Below are positions 34,528 through 46,429 of a stretch of DNA of 64,000 nucleotides, piece after piece. The stretch's first letter is position 1. Each line of letters starts with the position of its first letter. A program made the translations under genes and the position numbers. Origin of the DNA: Deltaproteobacteria bacterium UBA5205 (GTDB lineage: Bacteria; Desulfobacterota; Syntrophorhabdia; Syntrophorhabdales; Syntrophorhabdaceae); NCBI GenBank assembly GCA_002412715.1, contig DHVP01000041.1, positions 593 through 64,592 on the forward strand. Reading direction: 5' to 3'. Below the pieces are notes generated by a model, which was not told the DNA's origin, did no database searches, and was given only the letters and a program-made list of their open reading frames with translations.

Positions 34528-36102
34528 CTATCTTGTCAGATTCGTATTCGCTTCTTCCTTGGCCACCCTGGGCGCAACCGTGTTCTGCTCCAGGACACGG
34601 TACTGGGCGCTCTTGGATTTCACGAAAGCCAGGTATTCCACGACGGTTGTATCCATCTTTTTGAAGAACATCTTCGGATATACTCCCATCAAAACTATGA
34701 AGAAGACCATCGAAACCAGTATCAGAATCTCCCGGCCGCCAAGATCTTTCAGATTCTTATTCTCTTCCTTCGTAACTACACCGAACATGACTCTCTGGAA
34801 CATCCAGAGCATATACACCGCACCCAGTACGACACCTGTTGTGGCCAGCGTGCCATAAACCACGTTGCTCTTGAAGGCGCCCAGAAGGATCAGGAACTCC
34901 CCTACGAACCCGTTCGTCCCGGGAAGCGCAATTGATGAAAGGGTAATGATCATGAAGAAGACGGCAAATATGGGCATCACCTTCGCGATACCGCCGAAGT
35001 CGGATATCATGCGCGTGTGTCTTCTCTCATATATCATTCCTACGATAAGGAAGAGGCCGCCCGTCGAGATGCCATGGTTAAGCATCTGGTATATCCCGCC
35101 CTGAACTCCCTGCATATTGAAGGCAAATATTCCGAGCATCACATACCCGAGGTGACTTACGCTCGAAAAGGCTATCAGTCTCTTGAGGTCCGGCTGCATC
35201 ATACTGACGATTGCACCGTAGATGATGCCGATGACGGCCAGCACGGACATAAGCGGCACCGCGTCGATCGCAGCCGCGGGAAAAAGCGGGATCGCGAACC
35301 GGATAAAGCCGTACGTACCCATCTTCAGGAGCACCCCGGCAAGGATGACGCTGCCGGCGGTAGGGGCTTCGGTATGAGCGTCGGGTAACCATGTATGCAC
35401 CGGGAACATAGGGACTTTGATTGCAAAAGAGAGCGCGAACGCCCCGAACAGCCAGTACTGCTTCACGATGGGAATGCTTGCCTTGTAGAGTTCGAGGACG
35501 CTGAAAGTATAGATGCCCGTGGCGTTGTAATAGTAAAAGTACAGCGTCAGAATGGCCACAAGCATGAGGACACTTCCCGCCATGGTAAAGAGGAAGAATT
35601 TTATAGCGGCGTAGATCCTCCTCGGACCACCCCACACACCGATAAGCAGGTACATCGGGATGAGCATCAGTTCCCAGAAGACATAGAAAAGCACGAGATC
35701 GAGGGCGCAGAGCGTACCGATCATCGCCGTCTCCAGAAAGAGGAACGTGATGTAATATTCTTTGACCCTCTCCTCGATGGCCTTCCAGGAGCACAGCACG
35801 CATATTACCGTGAGGAAGGTGGTCAGGAGGACAAGGAGAAGGCTGATGCCGTCTATGCCAAGAAGGTAGCTGATCCCCCATTCGGGAAACCAATCCGCCT
35901 TTTCGACAAATTGCATCGTCTTTGCCGCATCGTCGAACTTAAAGAAGAGAGGGATCGAGGCAGCAAGCTCCACCAGGGAAATGACAAGGGTAAAAACCTT
36001 GATGAAAAGGCTGTTCCTGCGATTCGCAAAAAGCAGGATCACTGCCCCGAGAAGCGGAAAATATATGAGAAAGCTGAGTATTGGGACCGACATAACCGTC
36101 AT
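34528..36102 (-). CDS. nuoM: NADH-quinone oxidoreductase-type subunit M
   Basis: A 524-residue antiporter-like pump subunit of complex I. The helix carrying the conserved glutamate (LFYVFWELMLIPMYLLIG) and the lysine region KRLIAFSSVSHLGYVMLG are present, with many membrane segments. The ATG at 36102 follows AAGG by seven bases; GTG at 36108 and ATG at 36093 are also in frame. The ribosome-binding site overlaps the nuoL stop region. Confidence 0.95.
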   Translation of the reverse strand: MTVMSVPILSFLIYFPLLGAVILLFANRRNSLFIKVFTLVISLVELAASIPLFFKFDDAAKTMQFVEKADWFPEWGISYLLGIDGISLLLVLLTTFLTVICVLCSWKAIEERVKEYYITFLFLETAMIGTLCALDLVLFYVFWELMLIPMYLLIGVWGGPRRIYAAIKFFLFTMAGSVLMLVAILTLYFYYYNATGIYTFSVLELYKASIPIVKQYWLFGAFALSFAIKVPMFPVHTWLPDAHTEAPTAGSVILAGVLLKMGTYGFIRFAIPLFPAAAIDAVPLMSVLAVIGIIYGAIVSMMQPDLKRLIAFSSVSHLGYVMLGIFAFNMQGVQGGIYQMLNHGISTGGLFLIVGMIYERRHTRMISDFGGIAKVMPIFAVFFMIITLSSIALPGTNGFVGEFLILLGAFKSNVVYGTLATTGVVLGAVYMLWMFQRVMFGVVTKEENKNLKDLGGREILILVSMVFFIVLMGVYPKMFFKKMDTTVVEYLAFVKSKSAQYRVLEQNTVAPRVAKEEANTNLTR

Positions 36103-36112
36103 GCACACACCT

Positions 36113-38101
<1,989 letters not shown>

Positions 38102-38115
38102 TTGAAACCCCTTCT

Positions 38116-38433
38116 TTAGCCCTTAAGCAGATTAAATTCGTCAACATGTACTGTGCCCTTCAGCCTGAATATGAGCACGAATATGCCGAGCCCCACCGCC
38201 GCCTCCGCCGCCGCGACAGCCATGATGAAGATAACGAAGATGGTCCCGTCCAGAGAATTGAGAAAATTTCCCGAGGTGATGAAGCTCAGGTTAACCGCGT
38301 TCAGCATGAGTTCGATACACATGAAGATTACGATCGCATTCCGCCGCGTGATGACACCAACCGCACCCACGGTGAAAAGCACCGCTGACAGCAGGTAATA
38401 GAGGCTTTGCGGTATCTCGGGCAACATTTCCAT
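38116..38433 (-). CDS. nuoK: NADH-quinone oxidoreductase-type subunit K
   Basis: A 105-residue subunit with three membrane helices, the standard size. The two buried glutamates needed for proton transfer are in FMCIELMLNAVNL and AVAAAEAAVGLGI. It starts three bases after the nuoJ stop codon. Confidence 0.95.
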   Translation of the reverse strand: MEMLPEIPQSLYYLLSAVLFTVGAVGVITRRNAIVIFMCIELMLNAVNLSFITSGNFLNSLDGTIFVIFIMAVAAAEAAVGLGIFVLIFRLKGTVHVDEFNLLKG

Positions 38434-38436
38434 CTC

Positions 38437-38970
38437 CTAGTCCTTTCTTTTCCTGGCAAGCAGCACGGCCCCGACGATACCCACCAGAAGAAGTATCGAG
38501 GCGACCTCAAATGCAAAAACGTACTTGCCGTAAAGCAGGCCTCCCACCGCTCTGGTGTTGCCGAGTTCGGCGAGCTTCTGAGCGCTGTAAATGCCGTGTT
38601 GTCCTACGCTGCTGTATGTAAACACCCCCGCCAGAATCTGCAGAAAGAGCATTATGGTAATGATCCCTCCCATGAGCTTTGCGAAAGAACGACTCGACGT
38701 CCATTGCGCGCCCCATTCGAGATGGATCAGCATGATCACGAAAAGTACCAGCATCATGATCGCCCCGGCATATACCATGACCTGGGCGACTGCGATAAAG
38801 GTCGCGTTAAGCAGTACGTAAAGGATCGCGACAGAAAAGAAGGTCACGATCAGCCAGAGGGCGCTGTGGATGGGGTTTTTCCTTGTCACCATCATGAGCG
38901 ACGAACCCGTCGCCACAAGGGCCGCCACAACAAAGATAAACCATTTAAATCCGATACCGATGCCGATCAT
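38437..38970 (-). CDS. nuoJ: NADH-quinone oxidoreductase-type subunit J
   Basis: A 177-residue membrane subunit with five predicted helices. The third holds VMVYAGAIMMLVLFVIMLI, the conserved pi-bulge helix of NuoJ. Its ATG overlaps the nuoI stop codon (ATGA). Confidence 0.94.
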   Translation of the reverse strand: MIGIGIGFKWFIFVVAALVATGSSLMMVTRKNPIHSALWLIVTFFSVAILYVLLNATFIAVAQVMVYAGAIMMLVLFVIMLIHLEWGAQWTSSRSFAKLMGGIITIMLFLQILAGVFTYSSVGQHGIYSAQKLAELGNTRAVGGLLYGKYVFAFEVASILLLVGIVGAVLLARKRKD

Positions 38971-39386
38971 TTTTTATCCTCATACATGGCCAGAAGTTTC
39001 TTCATATCCAGCACAAAATCTTCCTTCCGGTAATGTGCCTGCTCGTAATCTTCCCCGAGATTGATGGCATTAACGGGGCAGGCATCCTGACAAAAACCGC
39101 AGTAGATACAGCGCCACGGATCGATCTCATACTTCAGCGGATAGCGCTTGCCATCAAATTTCTCGCCTATCTCCAGTGTAATGCACTGGTTGGGACAGAC
39201 TTTAACGCAGAGGCCGCAGGCCACGCACGCCGTTTCACCGGCCTCGTTCTTCTTGAAGTAATGAATGCCCCGCCATCTTTCGGGAACCTTATGTTTCTTT
39301 TCCGGGTATTGATAGGTAATGGGTTTCGTGAAAATTCTTGAAAACGTCAGCCGAAGACCCTTGAGGAGCGGCAGGATCACCTTCAT
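38967..39386 (-). CDS. nuoI: NADH-quinone oxidoreductase-type subunit I
   Basis: A 139-residue ferredoxin-like subunit carrying two [4Fe-4S] clusters (N6a, N6b) in CVACGLCVKVCP and CIYCGFCQDACP. It relays electrons from NuoG to the NuoB cluster N2. Its start overlaps the nuoH stop by one base. Confidence 0.95.
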   Translation of the reverse strand: MKVILPLLKGLRLTFSRIFTKPITYQYPEKKHKVPERWRGIHYFKKNEAGETACVACGLCVKVCPNQCITLEIGEKFDGKRYPLKYEIDPWRCIYCGFCQDACPVNAINLGEDYEQAHYRKEDFVLDMKKLLAMYEDKK

Positions 39387-40378
39387 TACAGCACCCCCAG
39401 TGCCACGAGGGCAGCGGTGACGACAACGTTAAGAAGGGTTAGAGGCAGGAGCACCTTCCATCCGAAATGCATGATATGATCGTATCTCAACCGCGGATAT
39501 GTTCCCCTCTCCCAGATAAAAAAGAAGATGACCGCAAACACCTTTATCAGGAACCAAACCGGCCCGGGCAACCATGGACCCATCCAGCCGCCAAGGAACA
39601 GGGTGGTTACAATCGCCGCGACGGTGAACATGTGTGCATATTCTGCAATCATGAAGGTTGCGAACTTCATGCTGCTGTACTCGATATTGAAACCGCATGC
39701 CAGTTCACTTTCCGATTCGGGCATGTCGAAGGGTGTCCTGTTAATCTCCGCAAGTCCTGCCACGAGATAGAAGATGAAGCCGAAGGGATATTTTACGATA
39801 AACCACATTCCCTCCTGGGCCGCGACGATCTCGCCAAGGTTAAGGGATCCCGCAAGAATGATGGTTCCTATAACCGCAAGGCCCAGGGGCACCTCGTAGC
39901 TTATCATCTGTGCGGCTGCACGCAGTGCTCCGAGCACGCCGTATTTGTTTCCCGACGCCCATCCGCCGAGAACAACGCCGTATTCACCCAAAGTCGCCAT
40001 CGCAAGGAGATAAAGCAGTCCCGTATCGATGTTCGCGATGACGAGGTTGATCTCTCTGCCAAGGAGGGTAATCGTCCCCCCGAAAGGGATCACGGCAAAC
40101 ATGGAAAGCGCCGCGAAGAGGCTTATGCCCGGTGCTAATACATAGATCGTCTTATCGGCCTCGTCGGGAATGATGTCTTCCTTGAAAAAGGACTTGACGC
40201 CATCCGCGAGGGGCTGGAGAAGGCCGAAAGGTCCGACCCTGTTGGGTCCGGGCCTCACCTGCAGACGTCCGAGCAGTTTTCGTTCCAGCAGCGTGGTATA
40301 CGCTACAAACCCCATCAGAACGAGCACCACGACAATGTTTTTAACGACCATTTCAATTAAAGTATAGACCGCTTCCAT
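39386..40378 (-). CDS. nuoH: NADH-quinone oxidoreductase-type subunit H
   Basis: A 330-residue membrane subunit with eight or more helices that forms the quinone chamber with NuoB and NuoD. Conserved segments include LERKLLGRLQVRPGPNRVGP and RTPFDMPESESELACGFNIE with its acidic residues. The start is two bases after the nuoG stop codon. Confidence 0.95.
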   Translation of the reverse strand: MEAVYTLIEMVVKNIVVVLVLMGFVAYTTLLERKLLGRLQVRPGPNRVGPFGLLQPLADGVKSFFKEDIIPDEADKTIYVLAPGISLFAALSMFAVIPFGGTITLLGREINLVIANIDTGLLYLLAMATLGEYGVVLGGWASGNKYGVLGALRAAAQMISYEVPLGLAVIGTIILAGSLNLGEIVAAQEGMWFIVKYPFGFIFYLVAGLAEINRTPFDMPESESELACGFNIEYSSMKFATFMIAEYAHMFTVAAIVTTLFLGGWMGPWLPGPVWFLIKVFAVIFFFIWERGTYPRLRYDHIMHFGWKVLLPLTLLNVVVTAALVALGVL

Positions 40379-40381
40379 GCC

Positions 40382-42793
40382 TTAACCTTTTCTTACCGTT
40401 ACTGCGATATGCTTTCCATATCCGTCGGTCAGCTTCAATATGTCCTTCCTGCTCCGCGCCATTCTGAATTCGAGTACACCCCTGCCGAGACCTTCCTTGA
40501 TCGTGGCAGACTGCTGCGCTGTCCCATGATCCGATTCAATGATGAGCTGGCCGCCATCGGACACGCCCAGCGCCGCCGCATCTTCAGCGGAGATGAACAG
40601 CTTGTCCCCTGCAACCGCCGAATTCTGGAGATACATCATCTTCGAGTAGACTCCCTGTCCTGCCAGGTGATGATGGAAGAAGACATTCCTCAATACGAGC
40701 GTGAACGGCCTTACTGTTTTACCCGCTATGCCGTTACCGGGTAAAACAAAGCGCGCCTGTCCACCGTGAGACCTGAGCAACGCCCTGCCATTCTCATCCT
40801 TTACGAGGATCTCTTTCCCGAAGAGCACCGTCGATGCTTCCGTTTCATCCCTGTATAAACCGCCGCCAAGCCGGTCAAGGAGCAGTCTTAAGAACTCGAA
40901 TCCCGGCGATGAACTGCCTTCTGCCCGAACAACCTTGCGCATAAAACCATCTTCGGCAACAAAGCTGCCTTCCTTCTGAGCAAAGCTGCCCGTCGGAACA
41001 ACGACCTGCGCGTATCCCGAGGTGTCGGTGGCGAACATGTCACATACGGCTACGAATGCTTTCTTTTTCAACGATTCGTCGACCCCATTTCCGGTAAGGT
41101 AATGAAAAGGATCGTCTTCATAGATAAAGAGACCGTCCGCTCTGTTCAGTATATCCTCTGATGAAAGGACATCGGACAATACGGAAAGGACGCCGACGGC
41201 GTTGGATTGCAAAGCGGTGGGCATCACGACTCCCGTCTTCTGCACACCTTTCACCAGGCACAGGTTAAGGAGGGCCTCCATGCTCTCAGTATTGTTGCTG
41301 ATGCCGGTGCCGAATATGACGGCCACCGAAGAGGCTGCGGCAAAGAGGCTGTAGAATTTCTCGAGGCTCTTTTCATCGATGCCGCTCGATTTCAGGGCAT
41401 CCGCCTTCCCTGATGCGCCCGCATAACCTGCAAAACCATCGAGGGCTTGTGCATCAGGATCGTGCTTCGTGTCCGCGATCAACCGTGAGGCAATGCTGTT
41501 GAAAAATGGTGCGTCAGTTCCCGGGGCCACTTTCGCCCACACGTCGCAAGCTCGCGTAAGGGATGTGGGAGAAGGATCAATGACGGCCACCTTTGTGCCA
41601 TTGTTCTTCACCGCTTCCCTTACTTTGTTTGCGAGAAGGTGGTTGTTGCCCAGAAGGTCCGCCCCGGCCACTACCACAAGGTCACATTTATTGATGGCAT
41701 CGTATTCGTAGGGATAGGGTATACCCATCCCGCGCAGCGTTTCGAGGACTTTCCCCGTGTGGTAATATCCGGCAGTTCCCAGGGCGCTCTTCGAAAATTT
41801 CTTTGCGATCTGGGAGATCATGTAGGCTTCTTCGTTCGTTGCCCGCGGAGACACGACGAAACCGATGGACTTGCCTTCCTTGTCCAGCTTCGTCAGCGCC
41901 AACGCAGTTGCCTCCACGGCCTCGGCAAGTGTGGAGCGGGCCGTTTCGGCGCCTTGTTTAACGGCGGGTGCTGTGAGCTTTGCCTCATGGTTCGCAAAAT
42001 CATATCCGAAACGTCCCATTACGCACAGAGATCCCTTGTTGGGTAGGCGCGATGGACTGGTGACGACCTTCGTTATGAACCTGTCTTCGTAAACATCGAG
42101 ATCCAGGGAACAACCGAAACCGCAGTGAGGACATGTCGTGGTCTGACGTTTCGTCTGCCACTTCCTGCTCTTCAAAGAACTTTCCTGTTCGGTAAGAGCG
42201 CCTACGGGGCACATAAAGAGGCATTCTCCGCAGGAGATGCAGTCTTCGGGCACTTTTGGGGCCATCGCCGCCTCTATGCCGCTGCCCGCCAGTTCCAGCA
42301 CTCTTCGTCCCGACACTTCACGGCAGGCGTGGACACAACGCAGACACAAAACGCATCTGTCTTCGGAATATCTGATCAGCGCCGTGGCGTAGGGTTTTGC
42401 TTTTTTAGGCTCCCTGTCGGCGGCGAGATCGACACATTCTATCTTATGTTCGAATACGAGATCCTGCAGGCGGCATTCACCGGCCGAATCGCAGATGGGA
42501 CATTCAAGAGGGTGATTTATGAGGAGGAATTTGAGATACTCCTGGCGCATGCCGAAGAGTTTTTCCGACCGGGTCGTGACCGATATGCCCTCGACGGCGG
42601 CCGTGGTGCAGGACGTCATGGGTTTTTCGTATCCGTCGATCTCAACGATGCATAGTCTGCAAGAGCCAATGGGAAGTAGGTTTTCATGGTAGCACAGCGT
42701 GGGGATGTAGATATTGTTTTCCCGTGCAGCCTCGAGTATTGTCTTACCTTCCTCGGTTTTTATCTCTTTGCCGTCTATCTTGAGTGTTATCAT
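40382..42793 (-). CDS. nuoG: NADH-quinone oxidoreductase-type subunit G (iron-sulfur, molybdopterin-like)
   Basis: An 803-residue electron-transfer subunit. In order it has a [2Fe-2S] ferredoxin fold (C34, C45, C48, C62), the His-Cys cluster (H94, C98, C101, C107), a double [4Fe-4S] ferredoxin domain (C147/150/153/157 and C185/188/191/195), an N7-type cluster (C221, C224, C228, C257), and a large molybdopterin-oxidoreductase-like domain. The position of the catalytic Cys/Sec of formate dehydrogenases is not Cys here (GTAGYYHTGKV), so formate dehydrogenase activity is unlikely. The ATG at 42793 has GGGA upstream and fits the family. The full set of clusters suggests a ferredoxin-rich NuoG close to the FdhA lineage. 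Confidence 0.9.
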   Translation of the reverse strand: MITLKIDGKEIKTEEGKTILEAARENNIYIPTLCYHENLLPIGSCRLCIVEIDGYEKPMTSCTTAAVEGISVTTRSEKLFGMRQEYLKFLLINHPLECPICDSAGECRLQDLVFEHKIECVDLAADREPKKAKPYATALIRYSEDRCVLCLRCVHACREVSGRRVLELAGSGIEAAMAPKVPEDCISCGECLFMCPVGALTEQESSLKSRKWQTKRQTTTCPHCGFGCSLDLDVYEDRFITKVVTSPSRLPNKGSLCVMGRFGYDFANHEAKLTAPAVKQGAETARSTLAEAVEATALALTKLDKEGKSIGFVVSPRATNEEAYMISQIAKKFSKSALGTAGYYHTGKVLETLRGMGIPYPYEYDAINKCDLVVVAGADLLGNNHLLANKVREAVKNNGTKVAVIDPSPTSLTRACDVWAKVAPGTDAPFFNSIASRLIADTKHDPDAQALDGFAGYAGASGKADALKSSGIDEKSLEKFYSLFAAASSVAVIFGTGISNNTESMEALLNLCLVKGVQKTGVVMPTALQSNAVGVLSVLSDVLSSEDILNRADGLFIYEDDPFHYLTGNGVDESLKKKAFVAVCDMFATDTSGYAQVVVPTGSFAQKEGSFVAEDGFMRKVVRAEGSSSPGFEFLRLLLDRLGGGLYRDETEASTVLFGKEILVKDENGRALLRSHGGQARFVLPGNGIAGKTVRPFTLVLRNVFFHHHLAGQGVYSKMMYLQNSAVAGDKLFISAEDAAALGVSDGGQLIIESDHGTAQQSATIKEGLGRGVLEFRMARSRKDILKLTDGYGKHIAVTVRKG

Positions 42794-42806
42794 TCCCGTT
42801 CCCTTT

Positions 42807-44756
42807 TCAGCCAACCGCAATCATGCCTATTCTGTAACAGCGAAGGCACCGTGACGCCTCCGTGATCGCCTCGTCGGTCCGGAAACCCTCTTCCACTTCG
42901 TCGAAGGTCCATTTCCTGACCTCGGGGGCCATCGGCCGCAGCTGAAGTCTTGCCCTGTCGCCTAGAAAACCGACGTTTTCGTTCTTGTCGTAGACCTTGA
43001 CGTCACCGAAGAATTTCACGAACTTCTCGCTCATGCGGGCCTTTGGCTTCTCGCCCTTCAGGTATTCATCGATCTTCCAGGCGGCGCGTTTCCCATTCCC
43101 GCACGCACGAACAAGCACGTCGGGACCTGTTTCGCAATCGCCGGCGGAAAATATGCCCGGTATATTGGTTTCGAATGTTTCCTGATCGACCTGGAAGGTA
43201 TTCCACTTCGTGATGCTAAAATCTTCTTTCTTATCGAGAAATGAAAAGTCCACCATCTGGCCGATCGCGGGGATAAGAATGTCCGTCTCTATGACAAATT
43301 CGGAGCCCTCAACGGGAACGGGTCTTCTGCGGCCGCTCTGATCAGGCTCGCCCAGCTCCATCCTGATGCATTCCACACCGACGACCTTGCCGTCTTTTTC
43401 GATGATCCTCTTCGGGTTGCACAAATAATGGAACTCAACGCCCTCTTCCTCCGCCTCGTGGATTTCCACGGGGTCGGCGGGCATCTCTTTCTTCGTTCTT
43501 CTATAGACAAGGTGGACATCCGGTTTCCCTATACGGAACGAGGACCTCACGCAGTCCATGGCCACGTTGCCGCCGCCGACGACGACAACCTTTTTCCCCT
43601 CGGGATAGGGGTCTTTCCCATTGTTGATATCGAGAAGGTATTTTACGCCGGCAATGAATCCCCGGTAACCCATATCTTCGCCTTCGACACCCATGGGCGA
43701 GCTGCCATGGGCACCGACACCGATGAAGACGGCATCAAAATCCTTGCGGATCTGATCGATGGTTATGTCTTTGCCCAGTGTCACGCCGTAGCGCATTGTA
43801 ACCCCGAAGGATTCCACAAGGGAACCTTCACCGCCGAGAACGGTCCTCGGCAAACGATAATCGGGGATACCCACCGCGGCCATGCCTCCGGGCTCTCCGA
43901 GTTTCTCGAACACCGTCACCGGGTAGCCCATCTGGGCAAGGTAATATGCACAGGAAAGTCCGGCGGGGCCGGCGCCGATAACGGCAACTTTCTTCTTCTG
44001 ATCTATCTTCGCTTCGACGTCGCGCTTTACGTTCTTCTCTATCTCGTAGTCCGCGGCAAACCGTTTGAGGCTTTTGATCGAAACGGCCTCATCGATGTTC
44101 GCCCGCCTGCAGTTGGATTCGCAGGGCCGCACGCAGACTCTTCCCAGGGTCCCGGCGAGGCAGGTATTTTGCCGTATCGTGGCAAGGGACTCGGAAAACC
44201 TTCCTTCGCTTATGGCTTCAACGTATTTAGGAATATCGAGCTGGGTGGGGCATACGCTCATGCAGGGGGCCGTAACCGAAATCCGGTATTCGCCATCCTT
44301 CGCCTTACGTCCTTCCGCAATCGAACGATCAAATTCAGGGCCGAAGAATGAAAGGGCCTGGAGCAGGGGTATGAAACCCGTCTGTCCGATCTGGCATTTG
44401 GAACCGTCCTTTATACTGCCGGCGATATTTCGGATCTTTTCGATGTCGCCCTTATTCCCGCGGCCGTCTGCAATACCTTTTAAGGTTCCCAGTATGACTT
44501 TGCTTCCTATCCTGCAAGGGACGCATCTTCCGCAGGATTCTTTCTGGACGGCCTCCGCATATTTCACGGACATATCGATGATATCCACACTCTCGTCGCA
44601 AAGGATGATACCATCCCATCCCATGAAGGCCTTGACGGGAAGACCCTTCTCGAACTCACCGGGGAGCTTTACTTTCGGGGCGCTAAAAGATTCGCGGGAC
44701 TTGCCCCTGTTGTCTATTATCTCACCCTGCCAGGAACTGAAGATCACGTCTGCCAT
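42807..44756 (-). CDS. NuoF C-terminal domain fused to a GltD/NfnB-type FAD-NAD(P)H oxidoreductase
   Basis: A 649-residue fusion in the place of nuoE-nuoF. Residues 1-145 match only the end of NuoF: GWDGIILCDES, then ESCGRCVPCRIG with C75, C78, C81 and C121 to hold cluster N3. The FMN- and NADH-binding half of NuoF is absent. Residues 160-235 are the cysteine-rich entry domain of GltD-like proteins (C165, C169, C199, C208, C212, C216). An FAD site GAGPAG (261-266) and a second nucleotide site GGGNVAMD (394-401) follow, with VYRRTKKEMPA at 418-428. The RR of that motif is often linked to NADPH use in relatives. A final pair of cysteines is in RCLRC. It is expected to feed electrons into NuoG; donor and direction are inferred. 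Confidence 0.88.
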   Translation of the reverse strand: MADVIFSSWQGEIIDNRGKSRESFSAPKVKLPGEFEKGLPVKAFMGWDGIILCDESVDIIDMSVKYAEAVQKESCGRCVPCRIGSKVILGTLKGIADGRGNKGDIEKIRNIAGSIKDGSKCQIGQTGFIPLLQALSFFGPEFDRSIAEGRKAKDGEYRISVTAPCMSVCPTQLDIPKYVEAISEGRFSESLATIRQNTCLAGTLGRVCVRPCESNCRRANIDEAVSIKSLKRFAADYEIEKNVKRDVEAKIDQKKKVAVIGAGPAGLSCAYYLAQMGYPVTVFEKLGEPGGMAAVGIPDYRLPRTVLGGEGSLVESFGVTMRYGVTLGKDITIDQIRKDFDAVFIGVGAHGSSPMGVEGEDMGYRGFIAGVKYLLDINNGKDPYPEGKKVVVVGGGNVAMDCVRSSFRIGKPDVHLVYRRTKKEMPADPVEIHEAEEEGVEFHYLCNPKRIIEKDGKVVGVECIRMELGEPDQSGRRRPVPVEGSEFVIETDILIPAIGQMVDFSFLDKKEDFSITKWNTFQVDQETFETNIPGIFSAGDCETGPDVLVRACGNGKRAAWKIDEYLKGEKPKARMSEKFVKFFGDVKVYDKNENVGFLGDRARLQLRPMAPEVRKWTFDEVEEGFRTDEAITEASRCLRCYRIGMIAVG

Positions 44757-44764
44757 AATTAACC

Positions 44765-45937
44765 TTATTTGTCAATTTCGCCGAGGACTATGTCCAGGCT
44801 TCCTATCGCTGCCACCACGTCGGCCACCAGCGCTCCCTCTATCATCTTCGACACGGAGCCCAGATTGAGAAATGAAGGCGGACGGATCCTGACCCGGTAT
44901 GGTCTCTCCGTACCGTCGCTGACGACATAGAACCCGAGTTCACCTTTCGAAGATTCGATTGATACGTACGCTTCGCCCTTCGGCGGTTTAATGCCGTCGG
45001 CCATTATTTTGAAGTGGCGGATAAGTGCGGCCATGTCGCTCGCCACGTCTTCTTTCTCGGGAGGCACATATTGAGGAGCATTGACCTTTATCGGCCCTTC
45101 AGGAAGACTTTCAATGGCCTGAGTGACGATCCTTATGGACTGCCTCATCTCCTGAAGCCGCACGAGGTACCGGTCGTAAATATCGCCGTGCGTTCCAAGA
45201 GGTATCTCGAAATCAAATTCCTCGTAGCTTGAATACGGATATGCCTTGCGCACGTCATAGTTGATACCGGAAGCCCGAAGTACGGGGCCGGTCACACCGT
45301 AGCCTATGGCGTCTTCGGCGCTCAGAAATCCCACGCCTTTAGTCCGTCCTTTCCATATTACGTTCTCCGTGAGGAGGGTTTCATACTCGTCGATCCTGCC
45401 CGGCAACTCTTCTATGAATGACTTTGCCATGTCGATAAATCCGCCGGGAAGCTCTTCCCTGAGCCCGCCGAAACGTATGTAGTCAGGCATCAACCTGGCA
45501 CCGGAAACCGTCTCAAGGACCTTGAGGCAATTTTCCCTTTCGCGAAAGCCATAAAAAAGAACCGTCATTGCACCCATGTCCAGAGCATGGGTTGCAACCC
45601 ACAGGAGATGCGCTGCGATGCGCTGGAGTTCACTCAGCATGACGCGGATATATTGTGCCCGCTTTGGTATCTCGACTCCGAGAAGCTTCTCTACGGCCAG
45701 GCAATAGGCGAGGTTGTTCGACATGCCGCTCGTGTAGTCCAGCCTGTCCGTAAGCGGTTCTCCCTGCCAGTAGGTCCTGTTTTCGAAGATCTTTTCTATG
45801 CCGCGATGGAGATACCCGATATGAGGCGTGCTTTTGACAACGGTCTCACCGTCAAGCTCGAGAACTACTCTCAGTACCCCGTGTGTGGCGGGATGCTGCG
45901 GCCCCATGTTGATCGTCATGTATTTGGTTTCAGCCAT
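44765..45937 (-). CDS. nuoD: NADH-quinone oxidoreductase-type subunit D
   Basis: A 390-residue subunit related to [NiFe] hydrogenase large subunits, forming the quinone pocket with NuoB. MNMGPQHPATHGVLR at the N-terminus carries the conserved quinone-site His, and KVRIRPPSF-like PYRVRIRPPSFLNL lies near the C-terminus. The hydrogenase Cys ligands are absent, as in all NuoD. It starts directly after the nuoC stop codon. Confidence 0.95.
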   Translation of the reverse strand: MAETKYMTINMGPQHPATHGVLRVVLELDGETVVKSTPHIGYLHRGIEKIFENRTYWQGEPLTDRLDYTSGMSNNLAYCLAVEKLLGVEIPKRAQYIRVMLSELQRIAAHLLWVATHALDMGAMTVLFYGFRERENCLKVLETVSGARLMPDYIRFGGLREELPGGFIDMAKSFIEELPGRIDEYETLLTENVIWKGRTKGVGFLSAEDAIGYGVTGPVLRASGINYDVRKAYPYSSYEEFDFEIPLGTHGDIYDRYLVRLQEMRQSIRIVTQAIESLPEGPIKVNAPQYVPPEKEDVASDMAALIRHFKIMADGIKPPKGEAYVSIESSKGELGFYVVSDGTERPYRVRIRPPSFLNLGSVSKMIEGALVADVVAAIGSLDIVLGEIDK

Positions 45938-46429
45938 TTATTCCTTCTCCAGATCCACCACAAAGGGTTTATCGAAATCTTCACCTTCGAGGGGAAACTC
46001 CTTACGCAGAGGATGGCCGACAAAATCGTCGGGAGTGTATATTCTGCGCAAATCGGGATGGTTAGTGAAAGGCAGACCGAACATGTCATAGATCTCCCTT
46101 TCAAGAAAATTGGCCGCCTGCCACAGATCGCTTATCGTATCGAGTCCCTCGTCGCCCGTTCTCGTCTTTACGACGATCCTTCCGTTATGTTTCGTCGAGC
46201 GGAGGATATATATGACCTCGAACCTCGGTTCTTCGCCCATGTAGTCCACTGCGAAAAGATCGACAAGCATATTGAAGGAGAGATCGCGGTCGTACTTGAG
46301 ATGATCAAGGGCCTCATGTATGCTGTCCCTCTCCACCATTGCGCTCGGCTCTCCGGGCGGCGTCGGTACGATCTTCACTCCTGATAATTTGCCGGAGAGT
46401 ATTTTCAAAAACTCGCTGTTATCGCTCAT
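45938..46429 (-). CDS. nuoC: NADH-quinone oxidoreductase-type subunit C
   Basis: A 163-residue 30-kDa-type subunit of the peripheral arm, separate from NuoD. It shows NFLEREIYDMFGLPFTNHPD and RRIYTPDDFVGHPLRKEFP, the family signature. It overlaps nuoB by four bases (ATGA) and abuts nuoD. Confidence 0.94.
   Translation of the reverse strand: MSDNSEFLKILSGKLSGVKIVPTPPGEPSAMVERDSIHEALDHLKYDRDLSFNMLVDLFAVDYMGEEPRFEVIYILRSTKHNGRIVVKTRTGDEGLDTISDLWQAANFLEREIYDMFGLPFTNHPDLRRIYTPDDFVGHPLRKEFPLEGEDFDKPFVVDLEKE

Noticed and set aside
40382..42793. Formate dehydrogenase alpha subunit instead of NuoG
   Set aside because: The Fe-S layout resembles FdhA, but the catalytic Cys/Sec position is not Cys and no in-frame UGA is present. 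The gene sits inside a full nuo operon.
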